Of a DNA stretch of 64,000 bases, positions 33,841-42,918 are shown one piece after another. This DNA is from Sphingobium sp. DEHP117. Lineage in GTDB: Bacteria > Pseudomonadota > Alphaproteobacteria > Sphingomonadales > Sphingomonadaceae. Positions within the stretch are counted from its first letter, which is position 1. The number at the start of each line of letters is the position of its first letter. The DNA lies in the NCBI RefSeq assembly GCF_030867385.1, contig NZ_JAPFBJ010000002.1:1-64000 (forward strand). The letters are read 5' to 3'. Below the pieces are notes generated by a model. That model worked only from the letters and a program-made list of their open reading frames with translations. It searched no databases and had not been told where the DNA came from. A program made the translations under genes and the position numbers.

Positions 33841-35619
33841 ATGAGCGATGGCGACAGCGACTTCCGGGTCCGGCCAGGCCGCATCGGTTCGACGCGGGCG
33901 CCGAAGCCCAAGAGCTTCATCAATCAGGTCCTGCGCGCCGCCAAGCGCTCGGGGCATGTCAGCACTGGTGGCGGTCCGGGGCGCAAGGCGTCCGGCTATG
34001 GCCGTTCGACCTTCGGGCGAGGACGCATCGCGTTCAGCCGCGCACGGCTCTTCAGCTCGTCGCGCCGCGTCGTCGTCAAAGCGCGGATCGCCCGCCACCA
34101 GGGCCGGGCTTTTCGGTCCGCGCCGCTCCATGCCCACCTCTCCTACCTCAAGCGCGACGGCGTCACGCGCGACGGCGAAAAGGCCGTGATGTTCGATGTC
34201 GAAAACGACCACGCCGATGACGCCGGTTTCGCCGCGCGCTCGAAGGATGACAGGCACCATTTCCGTTTCATCATCTCGCCCGAAGACGCCGGTGAGATGA
34301 CGGACCTGCGCGCCTTCACGCGCGACCTCGCGCGCCAGATGGAAACCGACCTCGGCACCCGGCTCGATTGGGTCGCGGTCGATCACTGGAACACCGACAA
34401 TCCCCACGTTCATCTGCTGGTGCGGGGCATCGACGCTGAGGGCGCCGACCTCGTCATCTCCCGCGATTACATCAGCCGCGGCTTACGCTCCCGGGCGGAG
34501 GACCTGGTGTCGATCGAGCTCGGTCCGAAGCCGGAGCACGAGATCAAGACGGCGCTCGAGCGCGAAATCACAGCCGAGCGCTGGACGCGCCTCGATGTCG
34601 AGATCCGCATCGCAGCCGACGAGACCGGTTTCATCGATCTACGTCCCGAGCAGTCCGGTGCTGGTGATCCCCAGACCCGCCGGCTCATGATCGGTCGACT
34701 TCAGCACCTGGAGAAGATGGGCCTCGCGTCTTCCGCCACTCCCGGCGAGTGGATGGTCGGGCTCGACGCCGAACGCCACCTGCGCGACCTCGGACTTCGC
34801 GGCGACATCATCAAGACGATGCACCGCGCCTTCGTCGAGCGCGGTGAAGATCGCGCTGTCGCCGACTATGTCATCGAAGGCGACAGCGGACAGGCGCCGA
34901 TCATCGGGCGGCTGATCGATCGTGGGCTGCACGACGAGCTGACGGGCGAAGCCTATGCAGTGATCGACGGCACCGACGGCCGCGCCCACCATGTCCGGTT
35001 CCGCGGTGTCGAGGCCTTCGAGCATGCGCCTGCGATCGGCGGCATCGTGGAGGTTCGGCGCTTTGGCCGAGCCGATGAGCCGCGCCCGACGCTCGTTCTC
35101 GCCTCCCGGTCAGACCTCGATCTCAGCCGGCAGATCAGGGCGCAGGGAGCCACCTGGCTGGACCATCGGCTGGTGGAAGCGGACCCTATGCCGCTTTCGA
35201 TGGGAGGCTTTGGGCGGGAGGTACGCGACGCCCTGCAGGCACGGGCCGAGCATCTCGCAGACCAAGGCCTCGGTCGCCGCCAGGGCCAGCGGATCATCCT
35301 GCAGCGCGACCTCCTCGCCACACTGCGGCGGCGCGAACTGGATGCAGTCGGTGCGAGCCTCTCCGCCGAGACCGGGCTGCAACACATAAAGGCATCCGCC
35401 GGTGATCAGGTCGCCGGCATCTATCGCCAGCGTCTCGACCTCTCCTCCGGCCGATTCGCGATGATCGAGAGCACGGCACGCGATGGGGGCCTCGGCTTCC
35501 AGCTCGTGCCCTGGTCCCGCGAGATCGAACGCAGGCTCGGCCAGCATGTCGCCGGCGCCGTGAAGGACGGCGGGGGCATCGAATGGGGTCTCGGCCGCAA
35601 GCGCGGGCTCGCCCTCTAA
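33841..35619 (+). CDS. VirD2-like relaxase/mobilisation nuclease (DUF3363 C-terminus)
   Basis: A 592-residue DNA strand transferase that nicks oriT and pilots the strand. The N-terminal ~100 residues are basic and low-complexity (GHVSTGGGPGRKASGYGRST). The relaxase core follows with HLSYLKRDGVTR, the histidine motif His139 (DRHHFRFIISPEDA), and His189/His191 (NPHVHLLVRGID), giving the metal-binding triad of MOBP-type relaxases. The remainder (from about 210) is the DUF3363 domain typical of alphaproteobacterial ICEs (SREYISRGLRSRA-like stretch, here RDYISRGLRSRAEDLVS). The start ATG at 33841 begins MSDGDSDFRVRPGRIGSTRA. traG follows 27 bases later. Confidence 0.9.
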   Translation: MSDGDSDFRVRPGRIGSTRAPKPKSFINQVLRAAKRSGHVSTGGGPGRKASGYGRSTFGRGRIAFSRARLFSSSRRVVVKARIARHQGRAFRSAPLHAHLSYLKRDGVTRDGEKAVMFDVENDHADDAGFAARSKDDRHHFRFIISPEDAGEMTDLRAFTRDLARQMETDLGTRLDWVAVDHWNTDNPHVHLLVRGIDAEGADLVISRDYISRGLRSRAEDLVSIELGPKPEHEIKTALEREITAERWTRLDVEIRIAADETGFIDLRPEQSGAGDPQTRRLMIGRLQHLEKMGLASSATPGEWMVGLDAERHLRDLGLRGDIIKTMHRAFVERGEDRAVADYVIEGDSGQAPIIGRLIDRGLHDELTGEAYAVIDGTDGRAHHVRFRGVEAFEHAPAIGGIVEVRRFGRADEPRPTLVLASRSDLDLSRQIRAQGATWLDHRLVEADPMPLSMGGFGREVRDALQARAEHLADQGLGRRQGQRIILQRDLLATLRRRELDAVGASLSAETGLQHIKASAGDQVAGIYRQRLDLSSGRFAMIESTARDGGLGFQLVPWSREIERRLGQHVAGAVKDGGGIEWGLGRKRGLAL

Positions 35620-35646
35620 CCGACAAGGAAGAAAGGACCGCCGCCG

Positions 35647-37635
35647 ATGTCCGCGACGAAAATCCTCTGGGGCCAGATCACCACCGTGTTCCTCATCGTG
35701 CTGTTCACGACCTGGGGCGCGACCCAATGGACCGCCTGGCGGCTCGGGTTTCAGGCGCAGCTCGGCACGCCGTGGTTCGATCTGGCGGGTTGGCCGGTCT
35801 ACTACCCACCCGCCTTCTTCTGGTGGTGGTATTTTTATGACGCCTATGCGCCGCCGATTTTCGTCGAAGGCGCGGTGATCGCCGCCTCAGGCGGCTTCAT
35901 CTCCATCGCGGTCGCCATTGCGATGTCAGTATGGCGTGCCCGGGAGGCGAAGAACGTCGAGACCTATGGGTCGGCTCGCTGGGCTGAACTGCGGGAGGTG
36001 AAGGCAGCGGGTCTGCTCGGACCTGATGGCGTCGTTCTCGGCAAGCTCGGCGACGCCTATCTGCGGCACGATGGACCGGAGCACGTCCTGTGCTTCGCAC
36101 CGACCCGATCAGGCAAGGGTGTCGGTCTCGTTGTCCCGACGCTCCTGACCTGGCCGGGCTCCGCCATCGTCCACGACATCAAGGGGGAGAACTGGCAGCT
36201 GACCGCCGGCTTTCGGGCGCGACACGGTCGCGTTCTGCTGTTCGATCCGACCAACGCCAAGTCGGCCGCCTACAATCCGCTCCTGGAGGTGCGGCGCGGC
36301 GAGTGGGAGGTCCGCGACGTGCAGAACGTCGCCGACGTGCTCGTCGATCCCGAGGGTTCGCTTGACAAGCGCAATCACTGGGAGAAGACGAGCCATTCGC
36401 TGCTCGTCGGCGCCATCCTGCACGTGCTGTACGCGGAGGAGGAGAAGACGCTCGCCGGCGTCGCCGCCTTCCTGTCGGATCCGCGCCGTCCGATCGAGGC
36501 GACGTTGAAGGCGATGATGACGACGCCGCATCTCGGAGCCGGCGGCCCTCATCCCGTCGTGGCGTCGACGGCGCGCGAACTCCTGAACAAGAGCGACAAC
36601 GAGCGCTCGGGCGTCCTGTCCACCGCCATGTCCTTCCTGGGCCTCTATCGCGACCCGGTGGTGGCGGAGGTGACGCGCCGCTGCGACTGGCGGATCGCCG
36701 ACCTCATCGCCGACGAGAAGCCGGCGACGCTCTACCTGGTGGTTCCGCCATCGGACATCTCCCGGACGAAGCCGCTCATCCGGCTGGTGCTGAACCAGAT
36801 CGGCCGGCGCCTGACCGAAGATCTGCATGCGCGGGACCGGCGCCACCGCGTGCTGATGATGCTCGACGAGTTTCCAGCGCTCGGCCGGCTCGACTTCTTT
36901 GAGAGCGCGCTAGCCTTCATGGCCGGCTACGGCCTGAAGTCATTCCTCATCGCCCAGTCATTGAACCAGATCGAGAAGGCCTATGGCCCGAACAATGCGA
37001 TCCTCGACAACTGCCATGTGCGGGTGAGCTTCGCGACCAATGACGAACGCACCGCCAAGCGCGTGAGCGACGCGCTCGGCACCGCGACCGAGATGAAGGC
37101 GATGCGGAACTATGCCGGGCATCGGCTCAGCCCATGGCTCGGTCACCTGATGGTCTCGCGCTCGGAGACGGCGCGGCCGCTCCTCACTCCCGGCGAAGTG
37201 ATGCAACTGCCAGCGACCGACGAGATCGTCATGGCCGCCGGTGTCCATCCCATCCGAGCCAAGAAGGCCCGCTATTTCGAGGATCGCCGCTTCAAGGAGC
37301 GCATCCTGCCATCGCCCGACCCTGCGAAATGCGGGCGTTCGACCCGAAAGGACGCCTGGTCCGGGTTGAAGCCGCAGCGGCCCGACGCAGACCTCGCGGC
37401 CCAGCTCAACAAGGCGGAAGACGCAGCCAATGGCGGGCTGCGGCGCGAGCCCGAACTGCCCGACCATGTCGCGATCGCCAAGGAAACAACCGGACCTGCC
37501 GCGGCCGATGAGTTTTCCATCATGCTTGACGATGAGCCGGAAGACGCGGCGCGGCAGCGTCAGGCGCTGCGCCAGCAGATGCGCGGCGTGGCGAGACAGG
37601 TCGCGCTCGATCCCAATGACGGCATCGATCTGTGA
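35647..37635 (+). CDS. traG: TraG/VirD4 type IV coupling protein
   Basis: A 662-residue inner-membrane ATPase that brings the relaxase-DNA complex to the transfer channel. It has two N-terminal membrane segments (about 7-30 and 72-95), then Walker A APTRSGKGVGLVVP (about 151), Walker B LMMLDEFPALGRLD, and the T4CP motif ETYGSARWAE. The C-terminal tail is acidic. Length and motifs match the traG of Tn4371-like and IncP systems. It sits between the relaxase and the CopG gene, as in related ICEs. Confidence 0.95.
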   Translation: MSATKILWGQITTVFLIVLFTTWGATQWTAWRLGFQAQLGTPWFDLAGWPVYYPPAFFWWWYFYDAYAPPIFVEGAVIAASGGFISIAVAIAMSVWRAREAKNVETYGSARWAELREVKAAGLLGPDGVVLGKLGDAYLRHDGPEHVLCFAPTRSGKGVGLVVPTLLTWPGSAIVHDIKGENWQLTAGFRARHGRVLLFDPTNAKSAAYNPLLEVRRGEWEVRDVQNVADVLVDPEGSLDKRNHWEKTSHSLLVGAILHVLYAEEEKTLAGVAAFLSDPRRPIEATLKAMMTTPHLGAGGPHPVVASTARELLNKSDNERSGVLSTAMSFLGLYRDPVVAEVTRRCDWRIADLIADEKPATLYLVVPPSDISRTKPLIRLVLNQIGRRLTEDLHARDRRHRVLMMLDEFPALGRLDFFESALAFMAGYGLKSFLIAQSLNQIEKAYGPNNAILDNCHVRVSFATNDERTAKRVSDALGTATEMKAMRNYAGHRLSPWLGHLMVSRSETARPLLTPGEVMQLPATDEIVMAAGVHPIRAKKARYFEDRRFKERILPSPDPAKCGRSTRKDAWSGLKPQRPDADLAAQLNKAEDAANGGLRREPELPDHVAIAKETTGPAAADEFSIMLDDEPEDAARQRQALRQQMRGVARQVALDPNDGIDL

Positions 37636-37642
37636 GGTAACC

Positions 37643-38065
37643 ATGCGCGACCGGATGAACGTTTATTTCCCGCCCGAGATGCTCCGCCAGATCGCCGATC
37701 TCGCCGACCGCAAGAAGCTCTCCCGCTCCGCGATCGTCGAGGCCGCGGTTGCGTCATTCCTGTCACCTGATGGCGCGGACAAGCGCGAAGCCGCTTTCGC
37801 CCGCCGCCTTGATCGCCTGTCGCGCCAGGTACAGCGCTTGGAGCGCGACCTTGGCGTCACCGCTGAGACACTGGCCCTCTTCGTCCGCTTCTGGCTGACG
37901 ATCACGCCGCCCTTACCGAACGATGCTCAGGCGTCGGCGCAGGCCAAGGGGCGTGAGCGCTACGAGGGATTCATCGAAACGCTGGGGCGGCGCCTGCAGA
38001 AGGGGCAGAGCTATTTGAGGGAGATTCCGGACGATATCGGCGGGGTCGCCCCCCCAGACGGCTAA
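37643..38065 (+). CDS. CopG-family ribbon-helix-helix regulator
   Basis: 140 residues. The N-terminal RHH reads MNVYFPPEMLRQIADLADRK and KLSRSAIVEAAVASFL. A coiled-coil-like helix follows (RLDRLSRQVQRLERDLGVTA) and then a hydrophobic segment (ALFVRFWLTITPPLP). It lies between traG and trbB in this family of ICEs and probably regulates the trb operon or helps the relaxosome. Here its neighbour trbB is displaced by 3.5 kb of minus-strand cargo. Confidence 0.88.
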   Translation: MRDRMNVYFPPEMLRQIADLADRKKLSRSAIVEAAVASFLSPDGADKREAAFARRLDRLSRQVQRLERDLGVTAETLALFVRFWLTITPPLPNDAQASAQAKGRERYEGFIETLGRRLQKGQSYLREIPDDIGGVAPPDG

Positions 38066-38172
38066 GAACCCAATTATTTATGGGGCTTTCCGATCCGCCC
38101 TTACCTCCCAGGTTGCACCGCAATTCCAGTTTTGCCAGCATCCTCGTTGGTATTCTCCGCCACTTTCCGCTT

Positions 38173-39111
38173 TTAGTCGTTGCCGTAATCGGGCTCGTAT
38201 TCCATTTCGCGCTCCTGCTGATCCTCATGAATGTAGCTGAGGCCAGAGGCATCGATCTCGTCGCTTCCCATGAGCGTGAGCTCACATGTCGGGCAGCGAA
38301 ATTCCTCGCCGACGAACTCTCGGTCGACGACTTCCCACATCGCGTGCTCGTCGCGCTCTTCGCTAATTTCTTCGCCGGTCTGCACGCCGGTCATGAAAGC
38401 GCGGCATTTGCAGGCTGGGCAGTACTCAATCCAGATCTCGTCATAGCGTGCCTTGAACAGTCCCACCTGGTTCTGTGGCTGACGCATATCAGCCTCAACC
38501 GCCAGACGCTCCCGTTCAGCTTTTTTCAGTGCCTCGAACTGATCTTTCGCAGCTTCAACACGCAGTTTGACCGCGGATTGAAGGGCGTTTGCAGCTTCGT
38601 CGAGCAGCTGTCGGGGAGCCTTTGAGTCAGCTGCGCCAAGCCACTGCTCCAAAGATGATCCCATCGCATTCAGGATCGTATCGCAAGCATGCCAATAATG
38701 CGCTTCCCAGGCATCGAGGCGCATAGTCCGGAAAGGCAGGTCGGCCGAGTGCAGCTCGGCGTTTCGACGTTCGGCGATATCCTGGCAGAACTTTTGAACA
38801 GTCTTGTCAAAGCGGGGGACCAAATGTGCGAGCCGCTCGAACAAGGTCTTTGCGGCAATCGTCTTGACGTCAGTCGTGACGTTTATACCGGCGGCGACGA
38901 ACATCGATTGCCAGTGCGTTGGATCGACCACGAGGCTTGGGTGTTTCCGGGCGAGCGCAGCCTTGCCTAGCAGCTCGAGCGCAAGAGATGCCCACAGCTG
39001 ATACTCGTCGAGATCGCCGGCACCTTTCCGTGCCAGGGCACGGCTGATGTAGACCTTCGACTTTGCATGCAGCGCATCGCCGTTGATGGCGATGAAAACG
39101 TCCTCAGGCAT
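38173..39111 (-). CDS. HEPN-domain protein with C-terminal zinc ribbon
   Basis: 312 residues, no family name recognised. The N-terminal ~160 residues look like a HEPN fold: a helix YQLWASLALELLGKAALARK (37-56) typical of HEPN, and the RNase signature Rx4H as Arg116-Asn117...His121 (ERRNAELHSAD). A charged coiled-coil stretch (about 178-210) leads to a C-terminal zinc-ribbon-like part with CPAC (231/234) and CPTC (273/276). HEPN proteins are common as toxins and RNases in defence and toxin-antitoxin modules. The start overlaps the end of the dioxygenase gene by 8 bases, so the two are one operon on the minus strand, opposite to the tra/trb genes. Confidence 0.6.
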   Translation of the reverse strand: MPEDVFIAINGDALHAKSKVYISRALARKGAGDLDEYQLWASLALELLGKAALARKHPSLVVDPTHWQSMFVAAGINVTTDVKTIAAKTLFERLAHLVPRFDKTVQKFCQDIAERRNAELHSADLPFRTMRLDAWEAHYWHACDTILNAMGSSLEQWLGAADSKAPRQLLDEAANALQSAVKLRVEAAKDQFEALKKAERERLAVEADMRQPQNQVGLFKARYDEIWIEYCPACKCRAFMTGVQTGEEISEERDEHAMWEVVDREFVGEEFRCPTCELTLMGSDEIDASGLSYIHEDQQEREMEYEPDYGND

Positions 39112-39790
39112 CGATGAGAATCCTTGCTAAGCGTCGGCCGGACCCTTGGTCCGACGGGCTGCGTCCATGCAAGACGCGCCAGTTGTCAATGATGAGGATG
39201 TCGCCTTGGCACCAATGATGCACGTCCGAGGGAGCGCCAGCTATCCGGTCTTCGACAAGCCTTAGTGCTCGTTGTCCGCGCTCGTCTACGGCTTCTAGGC
39301 AGCCAGGATCATAACGAAAGAAGGCTCCACCCATCGCCAGAATGGTCGAATAGAAGGAGCGTCGGCCAGCGCGCACGAGGACAGGAGCCTCTTCGAGAAG
39401 GTTCAGCTCCTCACGCGAAAAGTCGAGCGTTCGCCAGTCGAGGAGCATAGTCGCCGCAGATGGCGATCCAGGGTCAATGCACCCGAGAAGAAGGTACCGG
39501 CAGGGTCTGGTGCGATGGCTGAGTTCAACGTGGAACGGCAACGCGCCAAGGCCGTAGCGGGCGCTCAGGGATCTAGGGTGCGCTTCCTCGAGATGCCGAG
39601 GCTCGACCACCTCTTCGAGCGCACCGGCGCGGCCTCGAACGCGTCGACCAAGCCTTTCACCGACCTGCCCCATCTCACGAAGGATGGAGCCGTGATGCAT
39701 CGCCTCGGCGCTATGTCGAAACCAACCTCGCTTCGCGAGTAGGCCGAGCAGCTGTTGCGGATCATCGACGACGGTTTCTCTTTCAAGCAT
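39104..39790 (-). CDS. TauD/clavaminate-synthase-like Fe(II)/2-oxoglutarate dioxygenase
   Basis: 228 residues with a facial triad pattern: His87-x-Glu89 (ALPFHVELSHRTRPCRYLLL), the HxE form used by clavaminate synthase, and His208 in DNWRVLHGRSP, followed by Arg for 2-oxoglutarate (GRRLARILIDA). It is shorter than most TauD/CAS enzymes (about 280-330 residues), but the start (MLERETVVDDPQQLLGLLAK) and both metal motifs are present. Substrate unknown. It is the first gene of a two-gene operon with the HEPN protein, and it lies downstream of hipA in the same orientation with 17 bases between. Confidence 0.7.
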   Translation of the reverse strand: MLERETVVDDPQQLLGLLAKRGWFRHSAEAMHHGSILREMGQVGERLGRRVRGRAGALEEVVEPRHLEEAHPRSLSARYGLGALPFHVELSHRTRPCRYLLLGCIDPGSPSAATMLLDWRTLDFSREELNLLEEAPVLVRAGRRSFYSTILAMGGAFFRYDPGCLEAVDERGQRALRLVEDRIAGAPSDVHHWCQGDILIIDNWRVLHGRSPSDQGSGRRLARILIDA

Positions 39791-39807
39791 CTCGCCGTCC
39801 TGTGTAT

Positions 39808-41058
39808 CTAGGCGCCCGCCAGCCGGCGAGCGCGCTCACGGATCATATCGGCAAACTGCTCAATAGCCGTTTTGTCCAGCCCTAGACGCGAAAGCTCCGA
39901 CGCGACGGCGGTTACTTTTTCAATGACGCCTTTGCTGATCTCCGCGATCCGTCTTCTTGTCAGTGGTAGGCCGAGGCCTGCGTCCGACGCGAACACTGCC
40001 CAGCCGGCGTCGTCCAGTTCGGCAAGTGTCGCACGCTTACCGATCTTCATGGCGAATTTCGGCGAGAGATCAGGATAGGCAACGGTCGCCAGCAGGTCAT
40101 AGAGCGGGGCGAGGCGTGGGCCTTCGGTATCGTAAAGGATCGAGAAATTCTTGCCGTGAGCGTCGGCGTTACCGGCGATGACATTGAAGATCACCGCATC
40201 GAGAAGCTTCAGCACATCGACGGCAGGCCTTGCGGCGACACGGCGGAGCAGCGCGAAGCAATCCTTGAAAGTCGGGCCGCCTTCGCTGGCATATTTGGTC
40301 TCCGGTGGCACGCCGAGCGCCTGGCAGAAATCTTCCTGATGGATCCGGCGCACAATGCCATCGTCGCCGATGGCGCGGTCATAGCGCTGGACCAGCAGAA
40401 ATGTGCGATCCTGAACGATGCGCGCTTCCACCGGCGCGACATCAAGGCCGATTGCGGCGGCAAGGCGCATGACGAACGCCTCGTTCTCGGTCGTGGCCGT
40501 GAAGCGCGATATCGGCGGCTTGAGAATATGCGTGGTGGGCTGGCCCGGCGCAGGCAGCGCCACCGCCCCGTCCACCAGCACCACCGGCACCTTCGATTGC
40601 GCGCCGGCGAGAGAGAGGCGCAATCCTTCCTCGCCCGCGAGCAGCGGGCGGACGGGCAGCGCGTCCAGCACCCGGATCAGGCCTGCATCGTCAAGCCGGG
40701 TTGGCCGTTGATCGGGGGCAAGAGTGGCCGGTACTTCGCCAGGCGGCAGAAGCTGCAGCGCGCCCGCGACATCGCCTCCGAGGCGATCAAGAAGGGCGAA
40801 ATCATTGGCGCGCGACACGCCGAGTGCCTGAGCCGCGGCGTCGCGCTGGCTTTCCTCCGGCAGGAGACCGCCGAAAAACGGGCGACACTCGCGGCGACTG
40901 AACGGTTCCGCCCGCTTGGGCAGCGAGGCGGACAAGGGCTGCGCCTGCTCATCGTCAAGCCAAGCCGGCGCATAGGCGAAGCCGAGTTCCCCGTGCTTGT
41001 CCTGCGTCAACTGGCCCACCAGGCGCCCATCCCACCAGATATCGAGGGTGCGCGTCAT
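39808..41058 (-). CDS. hipA: HipA-like serine/threonine kinase toxin
   Basis: A 416-residue HipA-family kinase. The N-terminal domain begins MTRTLDIWWDGRLVGQLTQD, then FGGLLPEES. The kinase core has the ATP loop LRLSLAGAQSKVPVVLVDGA, catalytic GNADAHGKNFSILYD, and the metal-binding LAPLYDLLATVAY. In E. coli, HipA phosphorylates glutamyl-tRNA synthetase and stops growth. It overlaps hipB by 4 bases (ATGA), the usual antitoxin-first operon. As part of ICE cargo it probably serves as an addiction or defence module. Slightly shorter than the E. coli protein (440). Confidence 0.92.
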   Translation of the reverse strand: MTRTLDIWWDGRLVGQLTQDKHGELGFAYAPAWLDDEQAQPLSASLPKRAEPFSRRECRPFFGGLLPEESQRDAAAQALGVSRANDFALLDRLGGDVAGALQLLPPGEVPATLAPDQRPTRLDDAGLIRVLDALPVRPLLAGEEGLRLSLAGAQSKVPVVLVDGAVALPAPGQPTTHILKPPISRFTATTENEAFVMRLAAAIGLDVAPVEARIVQDRTFLLVQRYDRAIGDDGIVRRIHQEDFCQALGVPPETKYASEGGPTFKDCFALLRRVAARPAVDVLKLLDAVIFNVIAGNADAHGKNFSILYDTEGPRLAPLYDLLATVAYPDLSPKFAMKIGKRATLAELDDAGWAVFASDAGLGLPLTRRRIAEISKGVIEKVTAVASELSRLGLDKTAIEQFADMIRERARRLAGA

Positions 41059-41297
41059 GATTTCCGCGCTCCTTTGGGGCTGGGCGGCGGCGTGATATCA
41101 AGCGAACATCCGAGCGCAGACAGGACCTGAAGCGTCTTGCCGATTTGCGCGGTTGGCTTGCCGGCCTCGAGATCAACGATGAAGCGCAGGCCGACGCCTG
41201 CTGCGCCCGCAAGCTCGTCCTGCCGCAGGCCAGCGGCCTTGCGGGTGGTTCGGACGATTTCGCCGATCTCGGCGGTAGTGAGGTTGCGTCTGGCCAT
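41055..41297 (-). CDS. hipB: HipB-like antitoxin, XRE family
   Basis: 80 residues: MARRNLTTAEIGEIVRTTRK then AAGLRQDELAGAAGVGLRFI and VDLEAGKPTAQIGKTLQVL, a Cro/C1-type HTH with the HipB core. ATG 41295-41297 is chosen; an in-frame ATG upstream (MILSRSVNIM) would run into the operator DNA. As the first gene of the pair it neutralises HipA and binds the palindromes at 41302-41416 to repress the operon. Confidence 0.9.
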   Translation of the reverse strand: MARRNLTTAEIGEIVRTTRKAAGLRQDELAGAAGVGLRFIVDLEAGKPTAQIGKTLQVLSALGCSLDITPPPSPKGARKS

Positions 41298-41301
41298 GAT
41301 A

Positions 41302-41416
41302 TTTACCGAACGGGAAAGTATCATGGATTTCTGAAGAATGTCTATCAGAATTTCCCGCTCGGGAAAGGTTGCGCCTCGAGGTAGCTCCCGGACCTGAATT
41401 TTTCCCGCTCGGGAAA
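41302..41416 (-). promoter_or_regulatory. Three operator palindromes upstream of hipBA
   Basis: TTTCCCGCTCGGGAAA occurs exactly at 41351-41366 and 41401-41416, and a variant TTTACCGAACGGGAAA at 41302-41317. Spacing is 49 and 50 bp. The nearest copy lies just upstream of hipB, overlapping its likely promoter region. The arms and regular array suggest cooperative binding by HipB dimers. Confidence 0.75.
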
Positions 41417-41599
41417 TCGTCCAAATCGGTTCACCCAGACGCTGCCGTGGCTCGACGCAGGTCCGCCGATCACCTGTCTTTCTTCGCCACAGTACGATGA
41501 CCCCCTGAGCGTTGTTGCAACGCCCCAATTCCTGCCTTTCTTACTCATCCCCGATCCAGGGCCGCGCGTCGCGCGGACCCGCAAGCGAACGGGGACGAC

Positions 41600-42589
41600 G
41601 TGTCGGTCAACCATCAGCAATCGGAAGCAGCCTCACGCGGCGCACGCATGTTGCGCACCGCGCTGGGGCCTGCGATCGCCCGATTCCTGGAAGACCCCGC
41701 GATCGTCGAGGTCATGCTCAACCCGGATGGGCGGCTCTGGGTCGACCGGCTCTCTGACGGACTGTCCGATACGGGGGAACGACTTTCGGCGGCCGATGGC
41801 GAACGCATCGTCCGCCTCGTCGCCCACCATGTCGGCGCCGAGGTGCATGACCGTCGGCCGCGCATCTCGGCCGAGCTCCCCGAAACCGGCGAGCGCTTCG
41901 AGGGCCTGCTGCCGCCCGTCGTGACGGCTCCGGTCTTCGCGATCCGCAAGCCCGCCGTCGCCGTCTTCACGCTAGACGACTATGTCGCCGCCGGCATCAT
42001 GACGGCAGACCAGGCCGCCATTCTCCGGCAGGGCGTCGCATCGCGCGCCAACATCCTCGTCGCCGGCGGAACCAGCACCGGCAAGACCACGCTGACCAAT
42101 GCTCTCCTGGCCGAGGTCGCGAAGACGACCGACCGCGTCATCGTCATCGAAGACACCCGCGAGTTGCAATGCCTGGCGCAGAACATCGTCGCCATGCGCA
42201 CCAAGGACGGTGTTGCGACGCTGTCCGACTTGGTGCGCTCCTCACTCCGGCTGCGGCCGGACCGGATCCCGATCGGCGAAGTGCGTGGGTCAGAGGCGCT
42301 CGATCTCCTGAAGGCCTGGGGCACTGGCCATCCCGGCGGGATCGGCACGATCCACGCCGGCACTGCGCTCGGCGCGCTGCGCCGCCTCGAACAGCTCATC
42401 CAGGAAGCCGTCGTCACTGTCCCCCGAGCGCTGATCGCGGAGACCATCGACCTCGTGGCGGTGCTGTCCGGTCGCGGCAGCGCGCGACGCCTTGCCGAAC
42501 TCGCCCGCGTCGATGGTCTCGCAGCGGACACCGACTACCGCCTTTCCCCCGCAACCCAGCCTCCCGACCCAAAAGGAGAACCCGCATGA
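41600..42589 (+). CDS. trbB: TrbB transfer ATPase (VirB11-like)
   Basis: 329 residues; a hexameric secretion ATPase for assembly of the mating channel. It has Walker A in [20 protein letters not shown], an Asp box [11 protein letters not shown], Walker B-like [20 protein letters not shown], and the His box [20 protein letters not shown]. The start is GTG at 41600 behind AACGGGGACGAC. It is the first gene of a ten-gene trb operon in the canonical B-C-D-E-J-K-L-F-G-I order. Confidence 0.95.
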   Translation: MSVNHQQSEAASRGARMLRTALGPAIARFLEDPAIVEVMLNPDGRLWVDRLSDGLSDTGERLSAADGERIVRLVAHHVGAEVHDRRPRISAELPETGERFEGLLPPVVTAPVFAIRKPAVAVFTLDDYVAAGIMTADQAAILRQGVASRANILVAGGTSTGKTTLTNALLAEVAKTTDRVIVIEDTRELQCLAQNIVAMRTKDGVATLSDLVRSSLRLRPDRIPIGEVRGSEALDLLKAWGTGHPGGIGTIHAGTALGALRRLEQLIQEAVVTVPRALIAETIDLVAVLSGRGSARRLAELARVDGLAADTDYRLSPATQPPDPKGEPA

Positions 42590-42918
42590 TCCGACATAAC
42601 GCGCGCGGCCATCAGCGCCTCGCGACCGCCGCCACCGCGCTGACCCTGAGCTTTCTTCTGGCGCCTGCCGCTCACGCATCTGGCTCTTCGATGCCTTGGG
42701 AAGCACCGCTGCAGTCCATCCTTCAGTCGATCGAGGGTCCGGTCGCCAAGATCATCGCGGTCATCATCATCATCGTCACCGGCCTGACGCTCGCGTTCGG
42801 CGACACGAGCGGGGGATTTCGGCGCCTCATCCAGATCGTCTTCGGCCTGTCGATCGCCTTCGCGGCGTCCAGCTTCTTCCTGTCGTTCTTCTCGTTCGGC
42901 GGCGGGGCGCTCGTCTGA
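42586..42918 (+). CDS. trbC: TrbC pilin-like subunit (VirB2-like)
   Basis: 110 residues. Signal peptide TAATALTLSFLLAPAAHASG, then two hydrophobic segments (IIAVIIIIVTGLTLAF and LIQIVFGLSIAFAASSFFLS). These match the conjugative prepilin that TraF processes. The ATG overlaps the trbB stop by 4 bases, with AAAAGGAGAACCC in front. Confidence 0.92.
   Translation: MIRHNARGHQRLATAATALTLSFLLAPAAHASGSSMPWEAPLQSILQSIEGPVAKIIAVIIIIVTGLTLAFGDTSGGFRRLIQIVFGLSIAFAASSFFLSFFSFGGGALV

Noticed and set aside
33590-33844. 84-residue open frame beginning at the transglycosylase stop
   Set aside because: ATGA overlap looks tempting, but composition is random and the region carries dyads expected of oriT.
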